DNA of 39,317 nucleotides from Scytonema tolypothrichoides VB-61278. GTDB taxonomy: Bacteria; Cyanobacteriota; Cyanobacteriia; Cyanobacteriales; Nostocaceae. The notes under the pieces are model-generated. The model saw only the letters and a list, made by a program, of their open reading frames with translations, was not told the DNA's origin and did no database searches. A program made the position numbers and the translations under genes. Below, piece after piece: positions 1 to 8,142 of this stretch (position 1 is the stretch's first letter; each line of letters starts with the position of its first letter). The stretch spans positions 537,820-577,136 of the forward strand of contig NZ_JXCA02000019.1 in NCBI RefSeq assembly GCF_000828085.3. The letters run 5' to 3'.

Positions 1-1201
1 AAAACAGAGGGTTTAGGTGTAGTAGGAAACAACACAGATATCGGATTTTATATTCATCCAACACTGGTATTAGATGCAGAAAATGGCTTCCCGTTGGGAT
101 TAAGCACAGTACAACTGTGGATTCGAGAGATTGACCACGCTGATAAGCATGAGCGAAACTACCAAACATTGCCGATAGAAAAGAAAGAATCATACAAGTG
201 GCTGCGTTCAGCTTCACAAACTCAAAGATGTTTAAGTATCGGTAATGCGAAAATGGTTCGCCAGCGCGTTGGGCGGGTTCCCCGACTTGAAGCGACTGGC
301 GTTAGACCGCAGGGCGTGCGCAAAGCGCATACCCGTAAGGGTGACTCATATTGCCGACCGAGAAAGCGATATGTATGAGGAATTTGCGACTGTACCAAAT
401 CAAGACAATCATGTGTTAATCAGAGCACGCATTGACCGTCGGCTATTAGGAAAAACTCAATCACTGTATACATATCTAAACCAACAACCAAGTGAGGGTA
501 CTTATACTGTTGATGTACCCGCAGACCCACCTATTGGTAGAAAAGCCAGGGAGGCATTACTCATCGTCCGCCGTGCAAGAGTGAAAATTCAACGTCCAGA
601 TAAATTGAATGCCCAAGATTATCCCGACAGTGTGACACTTTACGCAGTTGAAGCCCTAGAAGTTAATCCACCACCAGCTCAACAACCGATTCATTGGCGA
701 TTGCTGACCACTCACGAAGTCGTTTGTTTAGAACAAGCATTGTGTGTCATTAGATGGTACACATGGCGATGGCGAATTGAGCAACTGTTTGCCACCCTTA
801 AGACTGCCGGATTAAATCTCGAAGCGACACAATTAGAGTCGATTGCTGCTATCCAACGACTAACTGTGTTAGCTTTATCTGTTGCTGTGCGCATCTTACA
901 ACTGATTCAGGCACGGGATAATTCTAACTTGCCTGCATCTGTTGTGTTTTCGGACGAGCAACAGCAATGTTTATCTACTGTTGCACCTACTTTAGAGGGG
1001 AAAACTCAATTTCAACAAAATCCCTATCCTCCTCATTCCTTACCTTGGGCTACTTGGATTATTGCTCGTCTTGGTGGTTGGTCTGGTTACAAGTCTCAAA
1101 AACCTCCTGGTATTACTACTTTAATTCGCGGACTTTCTCAGTTTGAATCCACCTTTTTTGGTTGGAAACTCGCTCTGGGTCTACTTGTGTGTACACCGTA
1201 G
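1..1201 (+). pseudogene. IS4-family transposase, 5'-truncated by window edge and frame-broken
   Basis: The reading frame is open from base 1 and reads as the catalytic part of an IS4-type DDE transposase (LGVVGNNTDIGFYIHPTLVL, then WIREID, then ESYKWL). At about 256 the frame shifts. The continuation (HIADRESDMYEEFA, then RARIDRR, then WRWRIEQLFATLKTAGLN with the Y/E region near 770-800, ending at 1201) is one frame over. Removing bases 256-340 (85 bp, 1 mod 3) joins the halves precisely as NAKMVTHIADRE, so the gene was intact before a repeat landed in it. The N-terminus lies outside the window. I see no terminal inverted repeats that I can assign with confidence. Family membership rests on the DRESD motif and the C-terminal YREK-like region. 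It is very likely inactive unless supplied in trans. Confidence 0.85.
256..340. repeat. 85-bp palindromic interspersed repeat inserted in the transposase
   Basis: The insert is GC-rich compared with its host gene. It contains two modules found elsewhere in the window: GCGTTGGGCGG..CCCGACTTGAAGC (also at 12299-12327, inverted) and GTGCGCAAAGCGCATAC (also near 19053-19075 and, inverted, near 31409-31424). The trinucleotide GGT occurs at 255-257 and 340-342, so a 3-bp target duplication is possible. Deleting 85 bp restores the transposase frame. Confidence 0.75.
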
Positions 1202-1261
1202 CCTTAGCAAGGGGAGGGGATTGAGGGGAGGGGTTAGGTGCAGGTTGGTAATGATAAGTCT

Positions 1262-1891
1262 TTAACCGAACCTGATATTAGCGCTTAAAATTGTTTGAAT
1301 CTTTTGTTGTACAGCTTCCTGACTCAAGCTACCATCGACACGAACAATTTGTTCTGGGTGAGACTCGGCTAAGTGTGCATATCCTTGTTGGACGCGACGA
1401 TGAAAGGCTATTGTTTCTTTTTCAATTCGGTCAAATATATCGCCACCTCCTCGTTTTCGGGCAAGTCCAATTTCAACATCAACATCAAACCACAAAGTTA
1501 GGTCACTTTCTAACCCGGATGTTGCAATGGTATTGAGCTGATGAATTAAATTGATATCTAAACCACGTCCCCAGCCTTGGTAGGCAATGGTAGAGTGAGT
1601 GTAGCGATCGCACAAAACAATCGCCCCATCTCTTAGGCTGGGCTTAATAACTTGCTCTACGTGTTGCGATCGGTCAGCAGCATACAAAAGTAATTCGGTT
1701 TTATCTACAATTGAGTTAGAACCTTCTTCTAACAACAGTTTTCGCAGAGACGATCCTAACTCTGTTCCTCCTGGCTGACGAGTTACAACTACGGAAGTCT
1801 GAAAACTTTCTAACCACTCTTGCGTGAGCTGTATTTGACTAGTTTTACCGCAACCTTCTACTCCTTCAAATACAATTAATTTACCCTTCAT
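1262..1891 (-). CDS. tmk: Thymidylate kinase
   Basis: 209 aa, the usual length for bacterial dTMP kinase, which phosphorylates dTMP to dTDP in the cytoplasm for DNA synthesis. Visible motifs are the P-loop GVEGCGKT at residues 10-17, the CDRYTHSTIAYQG segment carrying the DRY-type motif around residue 95, and a LID-like GLARKRGGGDIFD stretch around residue 145. The start is the ATG directly before the KGKLIVFEG strand; no good Shine-Dalgarno is visible upstream. It ends 60 bases from the IS4 remnant, on the opposite strand, so the two are convergent. Upstream (1950-1990) is a nested hairpin. Nothing in the gene looks damaged. Confidence 0.95.
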   Translation of the reverse strand: MKGKLIVFEGVEGCGKTSQIQLTQEWLESFQTSVVVTRQPGGTELGSSLRKLLLEEGSNSIVDKTELLLYAADRSQHVEQVIKPSLRDGAIVLCDRYTHSTIAYQGWGRGLDINLIHQLNTIATSGLESDLTLWFDVDVEIGLARKRGGGDIFDRIEKETIAFHRRVQQGYAHLAESHPEQIVRVDGSLSQEAVQQKIQTILSANIRFG

Positions 1892-1949
1892 TTTTTTTAG
1901 AATTTTATCAAATTTTTATTATCTCATCATGACTAGCGCTTACCATTAG

Positions 1950-1990
1950 TCATCCTGGATATCACCCGATTGGGTGACCCAAATGGATGA
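1950..1990. other. Nested inverted repeat upstream of tmk
   Basis: Outer arms TCATCC (1950-1955) and GGATGA (1985-1990) enclose inner arms TCACCC (1962-1967) and GGGTGA (1972-1977) with a GATT loop. It lies between tmk and the divergently transcribed small gene at 2064. It could be an operator, a leader hairpin or simply an interspersed repeat. Confidence 0.35.
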
Positions 1991-2063
1991 AGTCTAGTTA
2001 ATCACAAACATTGTATTCTTTGTATCAACGAGTAATAACCAGTAGCAATAAACAAAGTTAACT

Positions 2064-2246
2064 ATGAGTAATCAACAAGAAGCAGATATTAAACTAGCAT
2101 ATCAAGCAGCGGCAGAGATGACATATATTGTAGCCGTTGGTTTGAGTAAAGTAATGGAAAAGCAGAAAAAAAGACAACTCATTGCCAAGCGACAAAAGCA
2201 AGTAAAATCAAAATCAGAGTATTCTATCGTTGAAAGTTCCATTTAA
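2064..2246 (+). CDS. Small basic hypothetical protein (60 aa)
   Basis: Starts with ATG and encodes a helix-prone peptide with an alanine-rich stretch (LAYQAAAEMTYIVAVGLSKV) followed by a Lys/Arg-rich tail (QKKRQLIAKRQKQVKSK) and a short C-terminus. The upstream Shine-Dalgarno is weak. It is transcribed away from tmk and ends before the 2296-2321 hairpin, which could terminate it. I recognise no family. The basic tail could contact nucleic acid or membrane, but that is only inference. The call as a gene rests on its position in otherwise open space and its reasonable composition. Confidence 0.45.
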   Translation: MSNQQEADIKLAYQAAAEMTYIVAVGLSKVMEKQKKRQLIAKRQKQVKSKSEYSIVESSI

Positions 2247-2295
2247 TACATATTATTAATAATACAGTGGTTATGTGGTTGCACCCCACTCAAGG

Positions 2296-2321
2296 TAGGA
2301 GCACAGTATACTGTGCCCCTA
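2296..2321. terminator. Palindrome between convergent genes, possible bidirectional terminator
   Basis: A perfect 16-bp palindrome GCACAGTATACTGTGC (2301-2316) is extended by TAGG/CCTA arms with one mismatch. It lies between the convergent genes ending at 2246 and 2370. There is no clear T-run. It resembles the GTAGGGGCAC..GTGCCCCTAC hairpin at 20649-20676, so it may be an interspersed repeat doing terminator duty. Confidence 0.45.
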
Positions 2322-2369
2322 TAAACGCCTCTATTAGACTCAAATCAACTATCCGCAACCAAACTGCAA

Positions 2370-2891
2370 TTAAGATTTTGGAGATGGATTGGTTGCGGGT
2401 TTAGCATTACCAGATGATGGTTTAGAACCCTGCTGCTGGTAATATCCTGCAACTTTTTTTACATAGTCACCAGTGAAGCCACTGTTGCAGCCTGTGTAGT
2501 TACCAGTCATCCACCAACAAGCAACGCCACGCACAGCAGCCGTTTCATTATTACCAGTAGCAGTCAACTGCTTACTTAACTCCCGGCGTGTAATACATTC
2601 GACAATTTGGCGTGCTAACCCAGCATCACTGTCAAACTGCGCTGGTGTCACTTCCTTCTTGAGACAATTTTTTGACCAACCTTTAAGAGTTTCTGGTTTG
2701 ACTCGCCATTCACTGTAATATCCATCATCTTTACTACCACTTTTCGGTGGTGCTGCTTGCCGCAGTGCTTCTACCATCGCGTTTATTTGGGTTTGGGACG
2801 CTGACGACTGTGCTTGAGCTAAAGAAGATTCTGGCAAAACGAGTGAAGACAATCCAAGGCTTAGAATGACTCCACTTACTAGTAATCGCAT
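2370..2891 (-). CDS. Small exported protein with four cysteines (173 aa)
   Basis: The frame is open upstream to 3158, but the ATG at 2891 is preceded by GAGGAG at good spacing and opens directly into a signal peptide (MRLLVSGVILSLGLSSLVLP, then a likely cleavage after SLAQA). I therefore place the start there. The mature part has four cysteines (KNCLKK, VECITRR, VACWWM, TGCNSG), which could form two disulfides in the periplasm, a Trp-rich CWWMTG segment, and a Ser/Pro/Lys-rich C-terminal tail. I do not recognise the family. It is convergent with the gene at 2064 and divergent from the 33-aa membrane peptide at 3158. Confidence 0.7.
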   Translation of the reverse strand: MRLLVSGVILSLGLSSLVLPESSLAQAQSSASQTQINAMVEALRQAAPPKSGSKDDGYYSEWRVKPETLKGWSKNCLKKEVTPAQFDSDAGLARQIVECITRRELSKQLTATGNNETAAVRGVACWWMTGNYTGCNSGFTGDYVKKVAGYYQQQGSKPSSGNAKPATNPSPKS

Positions 2892-3157
2892 TGATTTTCT
2901 CCTCACGACGTTAAACTTCTCTGTTATAGCAGAATTCGTAAAACTGAAAGCTTTGAGGGTTGCATAAGTCTTTTTTAAACTTTGTTTCAACCTAGGAATC
3001 ATTGCATAAAAATATCGATATCTTAAAGAGAGCGCTTTATTTAAATCAAGAAAGTGGAGATAGCAAAGCGAAAATATCATGAACTTTGCTCTGGTTTCTC
3101 TTGCATTTAAACTTGTTTTTTTGCAATAAGTAAAAGTCTTGGTTGGAGGTGAGCACA

Positions 3158-3259
3158 ATGACAGGAATACTTTGGTTTGTGGGTTGCTGCTTTCTTTGGC
3201 TGATTGGTATAACCCTCATAGCAGAAATTTGGTTTTTTGAGGAAGAGCAGGAGTTTTGA
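3158..3259 (+). CDS. 33-aa single-span membrane microprotein
   Basis: A strong GGAGGT Shine-Dalgarno (3145-3150) sits 7 bases before an ATG that opens a 33-codon frame. Residues about 3-23 form one hydrophobic span rich in Trp, Phe and Cys (ILWFVGCCFLWLIGITLIA), followed by an acidic tail FFEEEQEF. Cyanobacteria encode many one-span peptides in photosystem and cytochrome complexes, but I recognise no specific family here. The ribosome-binding site, membrane span and clean acidic end support a real gene; its short length is the main doubt. Confidence 0.5.
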   Translation: MTGILWFVGCCFLWLIGITLIAEIWFFEEEQEF

Positions 3260-3325
3260 CGACAAATTGTGATGTTTTCTTTTACAGAAGACGGTGAAAA
3301 AGCCCCACAGACTTGTTTAAACTTG

Positions 3326-3429
3326 TTCCCAGTCTCAGACTGGGAATATAGTTATCAAGGCTCCGCCTTGCGTTTAGGGGAACCAGAGGCGGAGCCTCTA
3401 AGTTGGCATTACCTGGCTGAGCCAGGTAA
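3326..3429. repeat. Cluster of three short inverted repeats
   Basis: Three perfect hairpins follow each other: TTCCCAGTC/GACTGGGAA (3326-3346), GGCTCCGCCT/AGGCGGAGCC (3359-3396) and TTACCTGGCT/AGCCAGGTAA (3409-3429). This mosaic of palindromes is typical of intergenic cyanobacterial repeats. It lies just downstream of the MBL-fold gene ending at 3453 and may help end its transcript. Confidence 0.6.
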
Positions 3430-3452
3430 CGAGGGATAAAGTTTGAAGTTTA

Positions 3453-4232
3453 TTAAACATTCAACACTCGTTTTTCTAACTTCACCTCAAAACGTTCTCC
3501 CGGTTTTGGATCTATCACCCGTGTTGGTAAATTGTTCTTTTCTAATAACGAACGAAATTCCTCAACGCTTCCCTTAATTTGAAGAAAAGAGTTGAGTAAT
3601 CCCTCAAAAGTGACATCTCCTCCAGCTGCAGTAGATATCATAACTTGAGGTTGTAACCACTGAGCAACTTCTAAGGCATATTTATTGCCTTTAATAAATG
3701 CGCCAACTAAAGGTAAAGTTGCGTCAATTAACGGAGTGATAACGACATCGACTGGGGCAATTTCTTTAAGTGTGGATGAGTGATTTCCATGAGGCTCGTA
3801 ATAAAGTGTCAAACCGCTTTCCAACTCTTTGAGGAGATAACCATTTTCCACCAAATTTAGACCAACCATTGAGCCGGGAGTTGCCTTAATTTCAACGCTT
3901 TGATTCAGTGTGAAGCTTTCCCCGTGGGCGAGTACTGTGACTTGAGTGTAATTTAACTGCTGTACAACTTTGGCAGCATTGGGAGAAGCTACAACTGGAA
4001 TATTGCGGTCAAGCTGCTTCAGCGTTGGTCGATGAGCATGGTCTTCCAAACCCTGAGATAACAGAATTAGGTCTATGTTCTCTGGTATTGGGCGTTGTTG
4101 CGATCGCGAACCTTTAAAAAACCAATCCTGACCACTAAAAGTTAAAGAATCAACTAGCCAAGGATCAAGAAGTATCCGTTGTCCTCCAAGTTCCAGTAAC
4201 CAAGAATTGCTGTCTAACCAAGTTAAATACAT
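3453..4232 (-). CDS. Metallo-beta-lactamase-fold protein lacking the HxH metal ligands
   Basis: 259 aa from the ATG at 4232 (MYLTWLDSNSWLLELGGQRI); a GTG at 4253 would add seven residues. The N-terminus, with LLDPWLVD then ILLSQGLEDHAHRPTL, follows the UlaG-like branch of the metallo-beta-lactamase fold. Where that fold normally has HxHxDH, this protein has Q60-G-L62-E-D64-H65: the first two histidines are absent and only Asp and the last His remain. Metal binding may therefore be altered or lost. It lies 30 bases downstream of the flavoenzyme gene (9 with the GTG start) on the same strand, so the two are probably co-transcribed. The substrate is unknown; a role linked to the flavoenzyme's lipid or carotenoid substrate is inference. 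Confidence 0.8.
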   Translation of the reverse strand: MYLTWLDSNSWLLELGGQRILLDPWLVDSLTFSGQDWFFKGSRSQQRPIPENIDLILLSQGLEDHAHRPTLKQLDRNIPVVASPNAAKVVQQLNYTQVTVLAHGESFTLNQSVEIKATPGSMVGLNLVENGYLLKELESGLTLYYEPHGNHSSTLKEIAPVDVVITPLIDATLPLVGAFIKGNKYALEVAQWLQPQVMISTAAGGDVTFEGLLNSFLQIKGSVEEFRSLLEKNNLPTRVIDPKPGERFEVKLEKRVLNV

Positions 4233-4262
4233 AAACTTTTGTAAAGATAACACCTGAATTTA

Positions 4263-5846
4263 TTATGAACTAACCCTAATATCTTGAAGCATTTCTAAAT
4301 GCTTCTGTAGCGGCGCGAGTGTATTTGCAGTCATCATCCCACTAGCGGCGACTGCTGGTAAACCAATACCAGGAAAAGTCGAGTCTCCACAACACAAAAG
4401 CCCTGAAACAGGTGTACCAGAACCAGGGAAGAAACCTTTTCCAGCCTGAATTGCTGGACCATATGAACCTCTATGGCGTCGCAGATAGCGCTCATGTGTG
4501 AGTGGTGTACCAACCAGTGTCACATCACAACGCGAGCGAATATCTGGAATGATTCTTTCCAAAGCTTGCCACATAACTTCTGCACGCAACTGCTTTTGTC
4601 GTGCATACTCCTCACTTTTTCGGTTCATTCCTTCCCACAAGTCATAAGGTTCACTACCAGGAGTGTAAACGTGAATGACGTGCTTTCCTGGTGGTGCAAG
4701 TGAAGGATCTAAAACGGAGGGAATAGACACCAAGACGACGTTTTGAGGAGCTGTAACACCATTTTCCCAATTATTAACAACTATATAATGACACGCAAGG
4801 TCAGACCGCAATCCTTGTGCATCAATACCCAGGTGGAGATGCATAAAACTATCGCACTCTGGAGTTGCTTGTCGTTCCTGAAACTGTTTTGGTAATGCTT
4901 CTTGTGGAATCAACTTCAGTGTATCCCATACCGAAGCATTAGAAATGACTGCTTGACGCGCTTTTATTTGTTTCCCTCCACGCAAACGCACACCTACTGC
5001 ACGCTTTCCTTCTACAAGAATTTCCTCAACATGAGCGTTCAGCATCAATCGACCACCATGTCGTTCCAGTCCCCGTACTAAGGCGTTCACTAAAGCACCA
5101 CTTCCACCTATAGGATAGTCAAGCACGACGCCTGGTCGATACCAATCTGCAAACATAAACGCTACCTCTGCGGCACTTGTTCCATCTGCTGGTAGTCCGG
5201 AGAGAAGAAAACACAGCAAGTCCAGCCAGTTGCGTATAAAAGAGTCTTTGATAACGCCGTCCATAATTCGGCTAAAAGGTCCTGTGAGCTTGCCTATGTC
5301 TGCAATATGTTGGAATAAAGACGGGACAAATCTACTCACAGTCATAATTGCGCCAACATCAAGACGCAAAGCTGCTGGCGGTAGTGCAGTTGCAGCACGC
5401 GCCAATGGTTCCATCACACGTTGCAGTTCACGCCATTCAACCACAGCCTCATCACCACGAAACTGTTTTAGCACCTCACAAAACTGGTCAGCACCAACCG
5501 AGGTGTCAAAATACCCTTCTGGTAAATAGCACCCCCATGTATCGTAGGTGACGCAAGGTAACTCCTCACCGATTGCATCTAGCACTTGTTTGAGAGGATT
5601 GGCAGAGGGACTGTAGGATAAGCCAGAATAAAGTGATGGACCTGAGTCGAATTTGAATCCATCACGCTCAAAAGCGTGTGCTGCACCACCAGGGATTGAG
5701 TGGCTTTCGCACACTGTGACATCAAAGCCATACCGCGCCAGAAGAGCTGCACAGCTTAAACCACCAATGCCGCTACCAATAATGATAAAATCTGTCTCTT
5801 TCTGACCTAAGATAGATGCTGTGTTAGAAGAAGTTTGATAAGCCAC
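4263..5846 (-). CDS. FAD-dependent oxidoreductase of the phytoene desaturase / carotenoid isomerase family
   Basis: 527 aa. The N-terminal dinucleotide-binding motif GSGIGG is at residues 24-29, followed by the acidic VCESHSIPGGAAHAF segment and FKFDSGPSLYSG, which match the CrtI/CRTISO superfamily of FAD enzymes that desaturate or isomerise polyenes. The C-terminal FAD-binding region reads CCGDSTFPGIGLPAVAASG. It is less like the canonical CrtH isomerase than a paralogue, so I give no symbol. No signal peptide is seen; such proteins act at membranes. The MBL-fold gene follows closely downstream, suggesting an operon. Substrate unknown; a carotenoid, quinone or other isoprenoid is plausible. 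Confidence 0.85.
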   Translation of the reverse strand: MAYQTSSNTASILGQKETDFIIIGSGIGGLSCAALLARYGFDVTVCESHSIPGGAAHAFERDGFKFDSGPSLYSGLSYSPSANPLKQVLDAIGEELPCVTYDTWGCYLPEGYFDTSVGADQFCEVLKQFRGDEAVVEWRELQRVMEPLARAATALPPAALRLDVGAIMTVSRFVPSLFQHIADIGKLTGPFSRIMDGVIKDSFIRNWLDLLCFLLSGLPADGTSAAEVAFMFADWYRPGVVLDYPIGGSGALVNALVRGLERHGGRLMLNAHVEEILVEGKRAVGVRLRGGKQIKARQAVISNASVWDTLKLIPQEALPKQFQERQATPECDSFMHLHLGIDAQGLRSDLACHYIVVNNWENGVTAPQNVVLVSIPSVLDPSLAPPGKHVIHVYTPGSEPYDLWEGMNRKSEEYARQKQLRAEVMWQALERIIPDIRSRCDVTLVGTPLTHERYLRRHRGSYGPAIQAGKGFFPGSGTPVSGLLCCGDSTFPGIGLPAVAASGMMTANTLAPLQKHLEMLQDIRVSS

Positions 5847-5928
5847 GGAGCGTACCTTGTGCTAGTCTTGCGTCATTCAAGGGTATTGTAATGCAACGTA
5901 ACAATTCTTAAAACTGCACATAATGCCA

Positions 5929-5955
5929 AAAACCCGGTTATGGTAACCGGGTTTT
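5929..5955 (-). terminator. Rho-independent-like terminator of the serpin gene
   Basis: A perfect 12-bp stem (AAAACCCGGTTA at 5929-5940, TAACCGGGTTTT at 5944-5955) has a 3-nt loop and flanking T/A runs on either strand. It lies 127 bases past the serpin stop and upstream of the flavoenzyme start, so it best fits as the serpin terminator. Confidence 0.75.
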
Positions 5956-6081
5956 CAATAGAGATTGGGGTTATATCCCCTGTGGCTCATATAGATGTTT
6001 AGTTATAAAGCAGTCAACTAACAATATCTACAACTAGAGGTTTATCTGTTCCGGAAAATAAAAACCTTTTTTTCAAAGCAC

Positions 6082-7374
6082 CTAGTCCGAAGACTCTGGG
6101 TTTACAATTGAACCCATAAACAAAACGCTTCCTGTCTGATTATCGCGAATCGCACAGAAAAAAGGACGGTCAACAATCATCTGAAATGGTTCTGGTTTCA
6201 ACAGCGCAAAAGTTGTATATATTCCCACTAAAGTCACTGCTGCAGCTTCTGTACCTTCTTCATTCACCTCGACGAAAGTTTTATGTTGAACAGTGTTAAT
6301 GAAGAGTTTTTCTTCACTCATCGCTGAAAAATCTGCTTTGTTGCTGAAAGCCTCCTCCATGCCTAAAGCTTTCAGCGCCTGATTGAGTTCAATGTTATAG
6401 ACCATTTGAAAGCGGGGTAAGCGAATAAAGCCTTTCCGTGTACTGAACTTAGTCATCCACTGTTCCCAGTTCTCAGGATTCAAGTTTTGATAGAAGGCTG
6501 TTAGGCTAGAGTTCTGTTTAGGCAGGAAAATATAAAAGCTGATTCTGCCATTATCGCCGTAAGCTAAACTAGCTGCCTGAAATTCTTCCGTTTCGTAGTA
6601 TTTATAGTCACCCGTTTGCGACATCATCGGGTGTTGTTTCTGTTCGCCAGATATGAGGTTAAAGGGATAATTAGCTGTTGTGTTTTTATCGAATTTCTCT
6701 GTCCAGCTACCTTTGAAGTAGATGGCGTTGATGAGAAATAGCACTTGAGCGGGTGTAATTTTTTCTACAATCTTGTCTATCTTCCCGCTTGTCTTCTCTT
6801 TTACCCAGTTATTGATAATAGCCGCTGAACCTGGATCGTTAAAGTCTAAATTGCTCACCTCGGCTTTGTAGAATTCTTGGTTTGTCTGCAAGAATTCTGG
6901 TTTAAAAGGAAAGTTTTGCTTTGCCCAAAGCGAGTTAGCAATCGTTAGTTGCACTTTTGGATCGGGGTTTTCTAAAAATTCTTTTAAGACTGCGTTAGAG
7001 GAGTTGATTTGTTCCAAACTCAACCCTTGTAACTCAAGTGCTTTAGCCATTGCTTGTTGTGTGCTACCACTCGCGCCGTTGTAGGTCATTGCAAGGGCGA
7101 TCGCTACACTTGAAGGAGAGACAAAAACATTCTTGTCAGCGTCTGTTTTCAGAATTTCCGAAAACAGTTTCAAGCCAAACTTAGTGTTAGCACCAACGAA
7201 TTTTTCATTATCCATCTTAAATGTGTTTTGCGATATCTTATATTCTAACTGGGACACAGGAGATTCAGCCACCACCTTCGTGCTACTACTAATGAATTGG
7301 CAGTACCTTAATACACCTATCAGCACAACGCTAGCAGCAGTCAAAAGTAACGTCTCGCCAAACGCACGCTGCAA
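6082..7374 (-). CDS. Serpin (serine-protease inhibitor family), exported or membrane-anchored
   Basis: 430 aa with the complete serpin fold signature: FGLKLFSEILK, NVFVSPSSVAIALAMTYNGA, the shutter region (TIANSLWAKQNF, FLINAIYFKGSW), and near the C-terminus the hinge NEEGTEAAAVT with the closing RPFFCAIRDNQTGSVLFMG. The small residues of the hinge are those of inhibitory serpins, which trap proteases by loop insertion. Counting from the hinge Gly puts P1-P1' near Thr-Phe, although the exact bond cannot be fixed by eye. A hydrophobic segment at about residues 9-22 suggests export or anchoring. The start shown is TTG. An ATG at 7385 lies 11 bases upstream in another frame and soon meets a stop, so the N-terminus may be misplaced or slightly damaged. 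Single-gene unit with its own terminator. Confidence 0.92.
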   Translation of the reverse strand: MQRAFGETLLLTAASVVLIGVLRYCQFISSSTKVVAESPVSQLEYKISQNTFKMDNEKFVGANTKFGLKLFSEILKTDADKNVFVSPSSVAIALAMTYNGASGSTQQAMAKALELQGLSLEQINSSNAVLKEFLENPDPKVQLTIANSLWAKQNFPFKPEFLQTNQEFYKAEVSNLDFNDPGSAAIINNWVKEKTSGKIDKIVEKITPAQVLFLINAIYFKGSWTEKFDKNTTANYPFNLISGEQKQHPMMSQTGDYKYYETEEFQAASLAYGDNGRISFYIFLPKQNSSLTAFYQNLNPENWEQWMTKFSTRKGFIRLPRFQMVYNIELNQALKALGMEEAFSNKADFSAMSEEKLFINTVQHKTFVEVNEEGTEAAAVTLVGIYTTFALLKPEPFQMIVDRPFFCAIRDNQTGSVLFMGSIVNPESSD

Positions 7375-7595
7375 CGTTTTTGCATAATATTTTACTGATA
7401 AATAATAAAATCATAGTTAATTTTACTACCTTTATAAAGTTTTTATTTTGACTATAGTATTTCAGGTAGTAAAACTATACAGTGGTTACAATTTTGGTAA
7501 CAGTAGCTGCACTTCGGGATTTTGGAATTTTAGATTTAGGATTGTAGTAATAGGTAAGCAGTACAATTAGTCAAAAAGTATGGGAGTGTATATTT

Positions 7596-7928
7596 ATGCG
7601 CCGAATATCAGTAACTACTCTCCTGATCCTGGTAGTTAGCGTATTTTTCGGCAGTGCTGGAACACGTGCTGAGGAGCATCCACCCTTGAGTAACTTGGTG
7701 ATGCGCGATCGCATCATTACCATCAAGAATAGTCCAAATGGATTATCATACACAGTCAGGACTCAGGATGGTACTGTCTTAGATGCTCAACTGAACGAAG
7801 CTCAACTACAAGCGAAGTATCCTGAGGTGTATGACACTGTTCGTCCAGCAATCGCAAATAGCGAAAAGACTGGTGGCTCAATGATTTGGGGTGGAATTCA
7901 GCATGTTCCATCTGATGTTTTACGCTGA
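7596..7928 (+). CDS. Small exported hypothetical protein (110 aa)
   Basis: GGGAGTG about 10 bases upstream supports the ATG at 7596. The first ~25 residues are a typical signal peptide (MRRISVTTLLILVVSVFFGS with cleavage near TRAEE). The mature protein is hydrophilic, with YTVRTQDGTVLDAQLNEAQL and YPEVYDTVRPAIAN segments and a Gly/Trp C-terminus (SMIWGGIQH). It resembles short secreted proteins common in cyanobacteria, but I know no function. It is divergent from the serpin with about 220 bases between, and is followed by its own hairpin terminator at 7956. Confidence 0.75.
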   Translation: MRRISVTTLLILVVSVFFGSAGTRAEEHPPLSNLVMRDRIITIKNSPNGLSYTVRTQDGTVLDAQLNEAQLQAKYPEVYDTVRPAIANSEKTGGSMIWGGIQHVPSDVLR

Positions 7929-7955
7929 TTCACGCGGGAGCCTGAAAGCGCAGAA

Positions 7956-7994
7956 GTGTGAGTCTCAAGAAATTAAATGAATTGAGACTCACAC
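7956..7994 (+). terminator. Hairpin terminator after the small secreted protein
   Basis: A perfect 13-bp stem GTGTGAGTCTCAA / TTGAGACTCACAC with a 13-nt loop, 27 bases after the stop at 7928, followed by a T-rich tail (GTTATTTAT). Confidence 0.65.
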
Positions 7995-8040
7995 GTTATT
8001 TATATCCCAGATGAAAGGCGACGACGCATTGTCCCCTAAA

Positions 8041-8117
8041 AAATAAGCCAGCCTTATTAAAAACGAATACTCGTGGGTGTTGACAGATCCATCACGAAGG
8101 CTGGCTTATTTTTTTTT
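8041..8117. terminator. Large-loop inverted repeat with T-runs on both sides (bidirectional terminator)
   Basis: Perfect 15-bp arms AAATAAGCCAGCCTT (8041-8055) and AAGGCTGGCTTATTT (8097-8111) enclose a 41-nt loop. T-runs follow on the plus strand (8109-8117), and the A-run before 8041 gives a T-run on the minus strand. It lies 26 bases past the stop of the ribbon-helix-helix gene (minus strand). The loop is long for a terminator, so a small RNA or a mobile-element end is also possible. Confidence 0.6.
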
Positions 8118-8142
8118 CGTGTTAGACCCCCGTCGGGGAAAT

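Noticed and set aside
2892-3158. 89-residue N-terminal extension of the four-cysteine exported protein
   Set aside because: The internal ATG has a good Shine-Dalgarno and begins a signal peptide; the extension has no signal and would bury it.
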